Source: Methylobacterium oxalidis (GTDB lineage Bacteria; Pseudomonadota; Alphaproteobacteria; Rhizobiales; Beijerinckiaceae). From it: DNA of 43,614 nucleotides. A model generated the notes under the pieces. It worked only from the letters and a program-made list of their open reading frames with translations. It ran no database searches and was not told where the DNA came from. Shown here one piece after another: positions 14,235 through 22,738 of the stretch; positions within the stretch are counted from its first letter, which is position 1; each line of letters starts with the position of its first letter. Where the stretch lies: NCBI RefSeq assembly GCF_007992195.1, contig NZ_BJZU01000079.1:1-43614 (forward strand), in the 5' to 3' direction. Made by a program: the position numbers and the translations under genes.

Positions 14235-14791
14235 GCCCGCTCAAGCTGCCGCGCACCCTGCGGCTCGACCCGTCCGACACGTTCGTGTTCGCGCAGGCCG
14301 CCGAGCCCGGCGAGTGGGCGGTGACGGGCTCGTTCCTGTTCCTCGACGCGGAGCCGGACGCGCTCTCCCCGAAGGAGCGGGCGGCCTTCCGCTCCGGCTT
14401 CCTCGGCGTCGCCTCGTTCGGCTTCTCGACGCTGGTCGTCGTCAGCGAGGCCACCGAGTCCGAGCGCGCGGAGGCGGTCGCGGCACTGGCGCGCCACATC
14501 CTCGACGAGCTCGGCGCGCCGGACCCCGAGGCGGCCCGCGCCGCCGCCGAGGAGGAGATCGCGGTGGCGGCCTCCCTGTGCGGGCCGCCGGTCGGCACGG
14601 TGATCGCGCTCGCCCGCAGCCTGGAGGCCGGCGCGCTGAAGGAGCGCTTCCGGACGCTGCAGCGGCGCGAGGCGATGCCCGGTGCCGACCGGCTGCACGC
14701 ACAGGCCCGCGCCTTCACCTTCGTCGAGACGGACGACGAGCCCGACGAGAGCGTCGACCTCGTCGGGCTGATGGGGACGGGCCCGCGATGA
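14231..14791 (+). CDS. Uncharacterised FDH-operon protein (DUF6505-like)
   Basis: A 186-residue soluble protein of unknown function, resembling the DUF6505 family found beside formate dehydrogenase genes in rhizobia. It starts at a GTG that overlaps the preceding stop codon (GTGA), where the encoded MSPLKLPRTLRLDPSDTFVF is the expected family N-terminus. It contains the block AFRSGFLGVASFGFSTLVVVSE and a helical stretch rich in Ala and Glu around residues 80-120 that includes EEEIAVAASLCG. No metal-binding motif, signal peptide or membrane segment is visible. Its stop is overlapped by the ATG of the next gene (ATGA). The tight coupling suggests it acts with its neighbours in assembly or maturation. 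Confidence 0.75.
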   Translation: MSPLKLPRTLRLDPSDTFVFAQAAEPGEWAVTGSFLFLDAEPDALSPKERAAFRSGFLGVASFGFSTLVVVSEATESERAEAVAALARHILDELGAPDPEAARAAAEEEIAVAASLCGPPVGTVIALARSLEAGALKERFRTLQRREAMPGADRLHAQARAFTFVETDDEPDESVDLVGLMGTGPR

Positions 14792-15792
14792 CCGAGTTCT
14801 GGGTATCGAGCGGCCACCATCTCGCCGGCCGCACGGAGGCCGGCGGTCTCGCGGTGACGGACGCGCTGCTGCTCGCCTATCTCGCCCGGCCGGAGCTGGT
14901 GCCGCCGCCCGAGGCCTGCTCTGCCGAGCGGGCGCTCCACGCCGCCCTCCTGGCAGACCCGCGCCGGCCCGTGAGGCCGGCCGAGCTTCGGGCGCTCGCC
15001 GACCCGGACGCCGTGGAGAACTGGGAGGTCATCCTCGGCTTCCGCGACCGGCTCCTGAAGGCCCGCTCCATCGAGGCGGCCTATCTCGACCTCGTGCGCG
15101 GGGGCACGGCCGGCACGCCCGGGCTGTTCCTCAACCAGCTCGTCCACCTGATCCTACGCAACGCGCTCGACGGCTGCGACGACCCCTACACGCTGCGCGC
15201 CGCCGAGCTGTTCTTCCGGCCCCAGCGCGTCTCGCTCTCCGGCGAGTCGACGCTCCTGGCGGACGCCGAGATCATCGAGGCGCGGGAGGCGGGCGCCTCG
15301 GCCTCGCCGCTCATGGCGATGTTCGAGGCGGAGCCGGCCTCCGAGCTCGACGTGATGACGGACGAGAACGCCTGGACCTACTGGAGCCGGTCGGACGCCT
15401 TCACGATGGCGCTCAACGTTTCGGCCAATCCGCGGAGCCGCGAGGGGCTCGCCCGTGCGATCGAGGCGTGGCTGCGCCACCTCCTCGCGCTGGAGACCCG
15501 CGTCGAGCCGCTCGCCCGCATCGAGGACCGGGACTGGCGCTGGTTCGTCGGTCTGGACGCCGAAGCGACGCGCATCGGCAACGCGCTGTGGCGGGGCGAG
15601 GCGGTGGACCCCGAGGCCCAGACCCGGGTCATCGCCCTGTTCCGCATGACGATCCCCGACACGGCGCGGGTGGAGCGGACGGTCGCCGGACACCCTATCT
15701 ATCTCCTGCTGGCGATGGGGCCGGACAAGCGCGTGGTCCTGAAGCCCCAGAACCTCGTGGCCGGCCTGCCGCTCGCCGGCAGGGCGGCCTGA
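14788..15792 (+). CDS. Uncharacterised FDH-operon protein (DUF6352-like)
   Basis: A 334-residue protein of unknown function resembling DUF6352. The N-terminus FWVSSGHHLAGRTEAGGLAVTD carries two adjacent histidines and looks like the family signature (given here in part: SSGHHL at residues 7-12). The protein is predominantly helical with no signal peptide or membrane span. LNQLVHLILRNALDGCDDPYTLRAAE in the middle (key residues: C132 region, DDPY) and DENAWTYWSRSDAF near 190 are conspicuous conserved-looking blocks. It overlaps the upstream gene by four bases (ATGA), and 17 bases separate it from the next start. Function cannot be assigned beyond association with formate dehydrogenase. Confidence 0.75.
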   Translation: MTEFWVSSGHHLAGRTEAGGLAVTDALLLAYLARPELVPPPEACSAERALHAALLADPRRPVRPAELRALADPDAVENWEVILGFRDRLLKARSIEAAYLDLVRGGTAGTPGLFLNQLVHLILRNALDGCDDPYTLRAAELFFRPQRVSLSGESTLLADAEIIEAREAGASASPLMAMFEAEPASELDVMTDENAWTYWSRSDAFTMALNVSANPRSREGLARAIEAWLRHLLALETRVEPLARIEDRDWRWFVGLDAEATRIGNALWRGEAVDPEAQTRVIALFRMTIPDTARVERTVAGHPIYLLLAMGPDKRVVLKPQNLVAGLPLAGRAA

Positions 15793-15809
15793 ACCCCGCG
15801 GGAGGCTTC

Positions 15810-16319
15810 GTGATCCAGGATCGGTTCTCGGTCGGCGTGATCGTGGCGCGCAGGAAGCTGAAGAGCCCCTGGGCCGACCACCAGTGGCTGCCCGTCGGCG
15901 CGCTGCCGGACGTGCCGGCAACCGCGCCCTGGACGCGGCTCGGCGGCGGTCCCGCGGAGGAGACGTTCTACGCGGGCGCCCACGAGGTCGGCCTGCACAT
16001 CAGCGAGACGGGCCATTACCGGGACAACCTCGTCTCCGGGCGCCCCGCGCTCTGGGTGGCCCTGCGGCACGTCGGCGGCGACGCCTACGAGATCGCCACC
16101 GTCACGGCCGACCCGTACGAGGGCGAGGCCCTGGCAGAGGGCATCGGCGAGATCGTCGAGGCGGTGCCGATGCCGGAGCCGGTGCAGGCTGTGGTCGCCG
16201 CCTTCGTCGAGGCTTTCCACATCGAGCGCAGCTTCGAGAAGCGCAAGCGCGACCGCGCCGACCCGGAGGCCCTGGCCCGCCGCGGCATCGTTGGCCCGCG
16301 CGGAGGAGGCTCGGAATGA
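15810..16319 (+). CDS. DUF3305-family protein
   Basis: A 169-residue protein matching the DUF3305 family of short rhizobial proteins linked to formate dehydrogenase loci. The GTG at 15810 is chosen because GGGAGG sits five bases upstream and the product then begins directly with the family block QDRFSVGVIVARRKL, followed by SPWADHQWLPVGALP. A second block, YHISETGHY-like (LHISETGHYRDNL), lies near residue 65. The C-terminus is rich in charged residues (SFEKRKRDRADPEAL). Upstream in-frame codons belong to the previous gene's shadow. It overlaps the next gene by four bases (ATGA), and these two families usually occur together. Function is unknown. Confidence 0.82.
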   Translation: MIQDRFSVGVIVARRKLKSPWADHQWLPVGALPDVPATAPWTRLGGGPAEETFYAGAHEVGLHISETGHYRDNLVSGRPALWVALRHVGGDAYEIATVTADPYEGEALAEGIGEIVEAVPMPEPVQAVVAAFVEAFHIERSFEKRKRDRADPEALARRGIVGPRGGGSE

Positions 16320-17011
16320 GCGGCTCGGATTTCCTCGCCCGCTGGTCGCGCCGCAAGCGCGAGGCGCTGGCGCCCGAGGCGAGGCCGGAGCACGCGCCCG
16401 AGCCCGCGCCGCAGGCGGTACCCGGTCCGGCCGAGGCGGAGGCTGAGGCCGCGCTCACCGAGGAGGAGATTGCCGCGCTCCCCTCCCTCGACACGCTGAC
16501 GGCGGGCACGGACCTCGCACCCTTCCTGCGCAAGGGGGTGCCGGTCCTTCTCCGCAACGCCGCCCTGCGGCGCATGTGGTCCCTCGACCCGGCGATCCGC
16601 GACTACGTCAGCGAGGCGCGGGAATACGCCTACGACTGGAACGTCGCCGGCGGCGTCCCCGGCACGGGCCCGCTCTTACCGGGCGACGACGTCAAGGCCA
16701 TGGTCGGCCGCATCTTCGGGGACGTCCCGGACGCCGAGGCCGATCCGTCACCCGAGCCGTCCGCGGAACTGGCGGCAAGCGAGGACGCCGGCGCGCTGCC
16801 CGAGCCGGAGCCTTCCGCCACCGATTCGCAGCCGCTTCCCGAGGCGCCGGCCGCTCTGTCGACGCCGATCGCGGTTGCGGAGGTCGCCCAGCCCGAGTTG
16901 CTCCACGAGCACGCGCAAGCCCCCGCGGCGCCCTCCGGCGACGCTTCCGTGAGACAGAATCCGGAATCTCTCACGCGGGTGCGACGCCATGGGGGTGCGA
17001 TTCCGATTTGA
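16316..17011 (+). CDS. DUF3306-family protein
   Basis: A 231-residue protein of the DUF3306 family. It opens with the family hallmark DFLARWSRRKREAL, followed by a low-complexity Ala/Pro/Glu linker and then the conserved core near residues 55-115 (LPSLDTLTAGTDLAPFLRKG, and then LRRMWSLDPAIRDYV with WNVAGG). The C-terminal half beyond residue 135 is again low-complexity, Pro/Ala/Glu-rich and probably disordered. No cofactor motif is visible. Its ATG overlaps the DUF3305 stop (ATGA). It ends the accessory operon; a separate promoter-like sequence follows it. Role unknown, presumed in formate dehydrogenase assembly by association. Confidence 0.82.
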   Translation: MSGSDFLARWSRRKREALAPEARPEHAPEPAPQAVPGPAEAEAEAALTEEEIAALPSLDTLTAGTDLAPFLRKGVPVLLRNAALRRMWSLDPAIRDYVSEAREYAYDWNVAGGVPGTGPLLPGDDVKAMVGRIFGDVPDAEADPSPEPSAELAASEDAGALPEPEPSATDSQPLPEAPAALSTPIAVAEVAQPELLHEHAQAPAAPSGDASVRQNPESLTRVRRHGGAIPI

Positions 17012-17028
17012 ACTGCTCAAAAGTGAGA

Positions 17029-17056
17029 TTGCGGGCGCCTGGAACGCGTTTATAGT
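17029..17056 (+). promoter_or_regulatory. Putative sigma-70-type promoter for the torD-like/fdh genes
   Basis: TTGCGG at 17029-17034 and TATAGT at 17051-17056 are separated by 16 bp, within the 95-bp gap between the DUF3306 gene and the TorD-like gene. The AT-rich TTTATAGT stands out against very GC-rich surroundings. The spacing and hexamers fit a housekeeping alphaproteobacterial promoter about 50 bases upstream of the 17107 start. Confidence 0.45.
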
Positions 17057-17106
17057 GTGCACAATGAATTCGGTCCGCGGGGGGCGCCTGCGGGTTGAGG
17101 AGCACG

Positions 17107-17739
17107 ATGCTGTCGGGTGCGTTCGGTCGGAATGTTGCCGAAATGGGGGGCGGCGTGGCTGCGACGGTGGACGAGGTCGACCTGCTGCGCTCGCGCCAGT
17201 ACGACCTTCTCGCCACGCTGCTCGGTCGCGTGCCTTGCGGCCGCGTGCTCGGGCAGATCTCCGGTCTCGACGGTGACGCGACGCCGCTCGGCCAGGCTCT
17301 CGGCCGGCTCGGCGCCGCGGCGCGCGAGGCGGAGCCGGCGGTGCTGGAGCGCGACCATTTCGAGACCTTCATCGGTGTCGGGCGCGGTCGCCTCCTGCCT
17401 TACGCGTCCTACTACCTCACCGGCTTCCTAAACGAGCGCCCGCTCGCCCGGGTGCGCGCCGATTTCGACGCCCTCGGGATCGAGCGCAGCGACGCGGTGA
17501 GCGAGCCGGAGGACCACGTGGCGATCCTGCTCGAAGTCATGGCGGCGCTGGCCTCCGGCCGGGTCGAGGCGGAGCCGGGCGTCGAGGCGCGGTTCTTCGC
17601 GCAGCATCTGCAGCCCTGGGCGGGGCGGTTCTTCGCGGATCTCGAGCGGGAAGCGGACACGGACTTTTACCGGGCGGTGGGCGCCCTCGGCCAGATCTTC
17701 CTGGAGATCGAGGCCGAAGCCTTCGCGCTCGACACCTGA
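17107..17739 (+). CDS. TorD/DmsD-family molybdoenzyme chaperone
   Basis: Predicted cytoplasmic chaperone, 210 residues, of the all-helical TorD family that binds TAT signal peptides and guards apo-molybdoenzymes until the cofactor is inserted. Family features are the central YYLTGFLNERPLARVR segment and the EPEDHVAILLEVMA motif (TorD consensus E-P-x-D-H), with a C-terminal helix ALGQIFLEIEAEAF. The start at 17107 has GAGGAG four bases upstream; a TTG at 17095 is possible but less likely. It lies directly ahead of the TAT-target protein and FdhA, both with twin-arginine signals, so FdhA is the likely client. Confidence 0.85.
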   Translation: MLSGAFGRNVAEMGGGVAATVDEVDLLRSRQYDLLATLLGRVPCGRVLGQISGLDGDATPLGQALGRLGAAAREAEPAVLERDHFETFIGVGRGRLLPYASYYLTGFLNERPLARVRADFDALGIERSDAVSEPEDHVAILLEVMAALASGRVEAEPGVEARFFAQHLQPWAGRFFADLEREADTDFYRAVGALGQIFLEIEAEAFALDT

Positions 17740-17817
17740 GACTACGCGGGCGGCGCGGCCGGAACGGACCGGGCCGCGCCGGCGATGAGAACGAGAGACC
17801 AGTCGGGAGTGACGAGG

Positions 17818-18036
17818 ATGGCTCAGGAGAAGAAGGGCGAGATCGGTCGCCGCCAGTTCTTCCGCACGCTCGGCGGCGGGACGGCCGTCGCGGCGGCGGG
17901 CCTCATCTCCCCCGTCTCGACGAACGAGGCGCAGGCCTACGATCCGGGCAGCGAGGAGACCAAGGCGCGGTACCGGGAGACCGACCACGTCAAGGCCTTC
18001 TACCGGACGAACGGCTACGAGACCCTGAAGAAGTGA
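17818..18036 (+). CDS. Small twin-arginine protein of formate dehydrogenase region
   Basis: A 72-residue protein matching the formate dehydrogenase region TAT-target family (TIGR02811 as I recall). The TAT motif GRRQFFRTLGGG begins at residue 10, followed by a hydrophobic alanine-rich stretch and a short mature part, EAQAYDPGSEETKARYRETD, ending NGYETLKK. The start at 17818 is preceded by GGGAG nine bases upstream. It has no cysteine, so it carries no cluster of its own. It is probably exported with or attached to the FDH catalytic subunit, seven bases upstream of fdhA, although its exact role in the family is not established. Confidence 0.85.
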   Translation: MAQEKKGEIGRRQFFRTLGGGTAVAAAGLISPVSTNEAQAYDPGSEETKARYRETDHVKAFYRTNGYETLKK

Positions 18037-18043
18037 GATCGCG

Positions 18044-20986
18044 ATGCTGATCAAGCGCAAGAGCGGCGAGGCGAGCCGCACGAAACATCAGGCCATCGCC
18101 GCCGGTCTCGCCTCCGGCGTCCTCGACCGCCGCAGCTTCCTGCGGAAGTCCGGCCTCGCGGCGGGCGGCCTCGCCGCCGCCGGCACGATCCAGCTCGGCG
18201 CGGTGCGCAGGGCGCAGGCCGCGGGCTCGGCCGTGAGCGGCGACGCCGTGACCATCAAGAAGAACATCTGCACCCACTGCTCGGTGGGCTGCACGGTGAC
18301 GGCCGAGGTGGTCAACGGCGTCTGGGTCGGCCAGGAGCCGTCCTACGCGAGCCCGATCAACCGCGGCACGCACTGCGCCAAGGGCGCGGCGATCCGCGAG
18401 CTCGTGCACGGCGAGCGCCGCCTCAAGTACCCGATGAAGCTCGTCGGCGGGCAGTGGACGAGGATCTCCTGGGACCAGGCGATCGACGAGATCGGCGACA
18501 AGGTCACCGCCATCCGCGAGAAGGCGGGCTCGGACAGCGTGTACTGGCTCGGCTCGGCCAAGTTCACGAACGAGGCGTCCTACCTGTTCCGCAAGCTCGG
18601 CGCCTTCTGGGGCACGAACTCGGTCGACCATCAGGCGCGCATCTGCCACTCGACCACGGTGGCGGGCGTGGCCAACACCTGGGGCTACGGCGCCCAGACC
18701 AACTCCTACAACGACATCCGGAACGCCAAGACCATGATCATCATGGGCGGCAACCCGGCCGAGGCGCACCCGATCTCCATGCAGCACGTGCTGTCGGGCA
18801 AGGAGATCAACCGCGCCAACATGATCGTCATCGATCCGCGCTTCACCCGCACGGCGGCGCACGCCACCGAGTACGTGCGCATCCGCTCGGGCACCGACAT
18901 CCCAGTGATCTGGGGCATGCTCTGGCACATCTTCCAGAACGGCTGGGAGGACAAGGAATTCATCCGCCAGCGCGTCTACGCCATGGACGACGTGCGCAAG
19001 GAAGTCGCCAAGTGGACGCCCGACGAGGTCGAGCGCGTCACCGGCGTGCCGGGCGAGCAGCTCAAGCGCGTCGCCGAGATCTTCGCCAAGGAGAAGCCCT
19101 CGACGCTGATCTGGTGCATGGGCGCCACCCAGCACACGGTGGGCACGGCCAACGTGCGCGCCTTCTGCATCCTGTGCCTCGCCACCGGCAACGTCGGCAA
19201 GCCGGGCACCGGCGCCAACATCTTCCGCGGCCACACCAACGTGCAGGGGGCCACCGACCTCGGCCTCGATGTCACGACGCTGCCGCTCTACTACGGCCTC
19301 GTCGAGGGCGCCTGGAAGCACTGGGCCCGCGTCTGGGATGTCGAGTACGAGTGGCTGCAGTCCCGCTTCGACGAGATCCCGGCCAAGGGCGGCCGCAAGG
19401 CCCGCACCCGCAAGGAGAACATGGAGGCGCCGGGCATCACCTCGACGCGCTGGTTCGACGCGGTGAACCTTCCCGACGACCAGATCGACCAGAGGAGCCC
19501 CATCAAGGCGATGATGGTGTTCGGCCACGGCGGGAACACGGTCACCCGCCTGCCCGACGCCATCAAGGGCATGAACAAGCTTGAGCTCCTCGTGGTCGCG
19601 GACCCGCACCCGACCACCTTCGCGGCGCTCGACGCGCGGCAGGACAACACCTACCTGCTGCCGATCTGCACGACGCTGGAGTGCGACGGCTCGCGCACCG
19701 CGTCCAACCGCTCGATCCAGTGGGGCGAGACCATCGTGAAGCCGGCCTTCGAGTCGAAGACCGACTACGAGGTCATGTACCGGCTCGCGACGAAGCTCGG
19801 CTTCGGCGACAGGATGTTCAAGGGCATCGCGGTCGAGAACGGCCTGCCGGTGGCCGAAGACATCTTGCGCGAGATCAACCGCGGCGGCTGGTCGACGGGC
19901 TATTGCGGCCAGAGCCCGGAGCGCCTCAAGGCGCACATGAAGAACCAGCACAAGTTCGACCTCGTGACGCTGCGCGCGCCCAAGGACGATCCGGAGGTCG
20001 GCGGCGACTATTACGGCCTGCCCTGGCCCTGCTGGGGCAAGCCGGAGATCCGCCATCCGGGCTCGCACATCCTCTACAACACGAACCTCCACGTGAAGGA
20101 CGGCGGCGGCTGCTTCCGCGCCCGCTTCGGCGTGGAGCGCAACGGCCAGACCTTGCTCGCCGAGGACTCGTTCAGCAAGGGCTCGGACCTCACCGACGGG
20201 TATCCCGAGTTCACGATGGGCGTCTTCAAGAAGCTCGGCTGGGACAAGGACCTGACCGCCGAGGAGATGGCCGTGATCACCAAGATCGGCGGCAACAACA
20301 TCGACGCGGTGAGCTGGGCCACAGACCTCTCGGGCGGCATTCAGCGCGTCTGCCTCGACCACGGCGTGGTGCCCTACGGCAACGGCAAGGCGCGGGCGAA
20401 TGCCTGGAACCTGCCCGACCCCGTGCCCGTGCACCGCGAGCCGATCTACACGCCGCGGCCCGACCTCGTGGCCAAGTACCCGACGCGGCCGGACGACCGC
20501 CAGTTCCGGATGCCGAACATCGGCTTCTCGGTGCAGAAGGCGGCCGTCGACCGGGAGGTCGCGAAGAACTTCCCGATCATCCTCACCTCGGGCCGCCTCG
20601 TCGAGTACGAGGGCGGCGGCGAGGAGACGCGCTCGAACCCGTGGCTCGCCGAGCTCCAGCAGGAGATGTTCGTCGAGATCAACACGAAGGACGCGGCCGA
20701 CCGGGGCATCAAGGACGGCCAGTGGGTCTGGGTGTCCGGCCCCGAGGACGGCACGCAGGCGAAGGTCAAGGCGCTGGTCACCGACCGGGTCGGCAAGGGC
20801 GTGGCCTTCATGCCCTTCCACTTCTCCGGCTGGTACCAGGGCAAGGACATGCGTCAGTACTACCCGGCGGGCACCGACCCCGTGGTCCTCGGCGAGAGCG
20901 TGAACACAATTACCACCTACGGTTTCGATCCTGTCACCGGCATGCAGGAGCCGAAAGCCACCCTCTGTCAGATCCGGGCGGCGTAA
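18044..20986 (+). CDS. fdhA: Formate dehydrogenase catalytic (alpha) subunit
   Basis: Catalytic subunit of a periplasm-facing formate dehydrogenase, 980 residues, oxidising formate to CO2 at a bis-MGD Mo or W centre. A TAT signal (DRRSFLRKSG, residues 28-37) precedes an N-terminal [4Fe-4S] motif with C76, C79, C83 and C111. The metal ligand is Cys201, in ARICHSTTVAG, encoded by TGC at 18644-18646; H202 is the conserved neighbour. The selenocysteine enzymes have TGA at this place. The fold and length match FDH-N/FDH-O-type alpha subunits and the Fdh3A-type enzyme of Methylobacterium as I recall it. Iron-sulfur and cytochrome b subunits follow directly. Whether Mo or W is used cannot be read from the sequence; the linked Tup-type transporter favours W or both. 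Confidence 0.95.
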   Translation: MLIKRKSGEASRTKHQAIAAGLASGVLDRRSFLRKSGLAAGGLAAAGTIQLGAVRRAQAAGSAVSGDAVTIKKNICTHCSVGCTVTAEVVNGVWVGQEPSYASPINRGTHCAKGAAIRELVHGERRLKYPMKLVGGQWTRISWDQAIDEIGDKVTAIREKAGSDSVYWLGSAKFTNEASYLFRKLGAFWGTNSVDHQARICHSTTVAGVANTWGYGAQTNSYNDIRNAKTMIIMGGNPAEAHPISMQHVLSGKEINRANMIVIDPRFTRTAAHATEYVRIRSGTDIPVIWGMLWHIFQNGWEDKEFIRQRVYAMDDVRKEVAKWTPDEVERVTGVPGEQLKRVAEIFAKEKPSTLIWCMGATQHTVGTANVRAFCILCLATGNVGKPGTGANIFRGHTNVQGATDLGLDVTTLPLYYGLVEGAWKHWARVWDVEYEWLQSRFDEIPAKGGRKARTRKENMEAPGITSTRWFDAVNLPDDQIDQRSPIKAMMVFGHGGNTVTRLPDAIKGMNKLELLVVADPHPTTFAALDARQDNTYLLPICTTLECDGSRTASNRSIQWGETIVKPAFESKTDYEVMYRLATKLGFGDRMFKGIAVENGLPVAEDILREINRGGWSTGYCGQSPERLKAHMKNQHKFDLVTLRAPKDDPEVGGDYYGLPWPCWGKPEIRHPGSHILYNTNLHVKDGGGCFRARFGVERNGQTLLAEDSFSKGSDLTDGYPEFTMGVFKKLGWDKDLTAEEMAVITKIGGNNIDAVSWATDLSGGIQRVCLDHGVVPYGNGKARANAWNLPDPVPVHREPIYTPRPDLVAKYPTRPDDRQFRMPNIGFSVQKAAVDREVAKNFPIILTSGRLVEYEGGGEETRSNPWLAELQQEMFVEINTKDAADRGIKDGQWVWVSGPEDGTQAKVKALVTDRVGKGVAFMPFHFSGWYQGKDMRQYYPAGTDPVVLGESVNTITTYGFDPVTGMQEPKATLCQIRAA

Positions 20987-21001
20987 GAGGACGACATCGC
21001 C

Positions 21002-21598
21002 ATGGCACGCATGAAGTTTCTCTGCGACGCGGACCGCTGCATCGAGTGCAACGCCTGCGTCACCGCCTGCAAGAACGAGCACGAGGTGCCGTGGGGCATC
21101 AACCGCCGGCGCGTGGTGACGCTCAACGACGGCAAGCCGGGCGAGCGCTCGGTGTCGATGGCCTGCATGCACTGCACGGATGCGCCCTGCGCCTCCGTCT
21201 GCCCGGTCAACTGCTTCTACACCACGGCGGACGCCGTGGTGCTGCACTCGAAGGACCTCTGCATCGGCTGCGGCTACTGCTTCTATGCCTGCCCCTTCGG
21301 TGCGCCCCAGTACCCGCGCGTCGGCAACTTCGGCTCGCGCGGCAAGATGGACAAGTGCACCTACTGCGCCGGCGGCCCCGAGCCCGACCTCTCGACCATC
21401 GAGTACGAGAAGTACGGCTCGAACCGCCTCGCCGAGGGCAAGCTGCCGCTCTGCGCGGAGATGTGCTCGACGAAGGCGCTGCTCGCCGGCGACGGCGAGA
21501 TGATCGCCCAGATCTACAAGGAGCGCGTGATCAAGCGCGGCTACGGCTCGGGCGCGTGGGGCTGGAAGACGGCCTACCGCGAGACCGTGGCGATCTGA
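21002..21598 (+). CDS. fdhB: Formate dehydrogenase iron-sulfur (beta) subunit
   Basis: Electron-transfer subunit, 198 residues, with ligands for four [4Fe-4S] clusters: C13/16/19/23, C55/58/63/67, C87/90/93/97, and C119/122 with C151/155. This is the DMSO-reductase-family beta subunit layout. It lacks the C-terminal transmembrane anchor of E. coli FdnH, so membrane attachment must come from FdhC. It has no signal peptide and is presumably co-exported with FdhA by the TAT route (hitchhiking), as in related enzymes. The ATG follows fdhA by 15 bases, with AGAGG upstream. Confidence 0.95.
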   Translation: MARMKFLCDADRCIECNACVTACKNEHEVPWGINRRRVVTLNDGKPGERSVSMACMHCTDAPCASVCPVNCFYTTADAVVLHSKDLCIGCGYCFYACPFGAPQYPRVGNFGSRGKMDKCTYCAGGPEPDLSTIEYEKYGSNRLAEGKLPLCAEMCSTKALLAGDGEMIAQIYKERVIKRGYGSGAWGWKTAYRETVAI

Positions 21599-21650
21599 CC
21601 GGGCACGCCCGCTCAGGACGACAGCGCGAGGACGAGGGAAGGAACGGCTC

Positions 21651-22688
21651 ATGCGGCGCGGTAGGACGCTGATCAGGACATTCGTCGCGGCGGCGATGCT
21701 GGCGGGCGTCGCGGGAGCGGGCGCGGGGCCCGCCCTCGCGCAGACGGCTCCGCCGACCACTGCGCCCACCACGGCCCCGAACCCGACCGCGGAATCGGTC
21801 AACGAGGACCTGCTCTTCAAGCAGGCGCCCACGATCGGCGGCCGCATCTCGATCCCCGACCAGAAGGCCGCCAACCTGATCCAGCCGCAGGGCCGGGAAT
21901 GGCGCGGCTTCCACGAGACCTGGATGCCCTGGATCGGCGCCGCCGCCATCCTCGGCATGGTCGTGTTGCTGGCGCTGTTCTACTTCACGCGCGGCCGCAT
22001 CCGCCTGGAGCACAGCGAGGAATCCGGTCGGAAGATCCTGCGCTTCAACGGCTTCGAGCGCTTCACCCACTGGATGACGGCGACCTGCTTCATCATCCTG
22101 GCGCTGTCGGGCCTCAACTACATCTTCGGCAAGCGCCTGTTGATGCCCGTGATCGGGCCGGACGCCTTCGCCACGCTCTCGCAATGGGCGAAGTACGCCC
22201 ACGTCTACCTGGCGTGGCCCTTCATGCTCGGCATCATCTTCATGTTCGTGGTCTGGCTGAAGGACAACATCCCGAACCGCATCGATGTCGCCTGGATCAA
22301 GGCCGGCGGCGGCATAATCGGCGACAAGCATCCCCACGCCGAGCGCTTCAACGCCGGCCAGAAGGTGGTGTTCTGGATGGTGGCGGGCTTCGGCGCGGCC
22401 ATGTCGGTGACCGGACTGGTCATGCTGTTCCCCTTCGCGGCCACCGACATCAACGGGATGCAGGTGATGCAGGGGATCCACTCGCTGATCGGCGTCGCCT
22501 TCATCGCCGCGATCCTCGCCCACATCTACATCGGCTCGCTCGGCATGGAGGGCGCCTACGACGCCATGGGCAGCGGCAAGGTCGATCTCGCCTGGGCGCG
22601 CGTGCACCACGACCTCTGGGTCGAGAAGGAGCAGGCCCGCACCGCGAGCGGCCCCCAATTGCGGGCCCATCAGGCGCCGGCCGAGTAA
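21651..22688 (+). CDS. fdhC: Formate dehydrogenase cytochrome b (gamma) subunit
   Basis: Membrane cytochrome b subunit, 345 residues, that passes electrons from FdhB to quinone. An N-terminal signal-like segment (residues 1-30) and a Pro/Thr/Ala-rich linker precede five hydrophobic segments at about 94-112, 138-158, 182-202, 238-260 and 272-296; four of them form the usual gamma-subunit bundle. Candidate haem ligands are H140 (RFTHWM), H183 (YAHVYL), H277 (GIHSL) and H291 (LAHIYIG). The N-terminal extension before the first core helix is typical of alphaproteobacterial FdhC. AGGGAAGGAA upstream is a strong ribosome site. Confidence 0.93.
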   Translation: MRRGRTLIRTFVAAAMLAGVAGAGAGPALAQTAPPTTAPTTAPNPTAESVNEDLLFKQAPTIGGRISIPDQKAANLIQPQGREWRGFHETWMPWIGAAAILGMVVLLALFYFTRGRIRLEHSEESGRKILRFNGFERFTHWMTATCFIILALSGLNYIFGKRLLMPVIGPDAFATLSQWAKYAHVYLAWPFMLGIIFMFVVWLKDNIPNRIDVAWIKAGGGIIGDKHPHAERFNAGQKVVFWMVAGFGAAMSVTGLVMLFPFAATDINGMQVMQGIHSLIGVAFIAAILAHIYIGSLGMEGAYDAMGSGKVDLAWARVHHDLWVEKEQARTASGPQLRAHQAPAE

Positions 22689-22738
22689 CCGAGACAGGCA
22701 TTCGCTATCCGGCGCGCGGCCGGGACCGGGAGACCACC

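Noticed and set aside
18044..20986. Possible selenocysteine codon in FdhA
   Set aside because: The ligand codon at 18644-18646 is TGC and the frame has no internal TGA.
17990..21958. A 1,322-codon open frame on the minus strand opposite fdhA, fdhB and fdhC
   Set aside because: Its translation is a low-complexity string rich in Arg, Ala, His and Asp with no domain. The plus strand encodes clearly recognisable FdhA/B/C. It is a GC-bias shadow.
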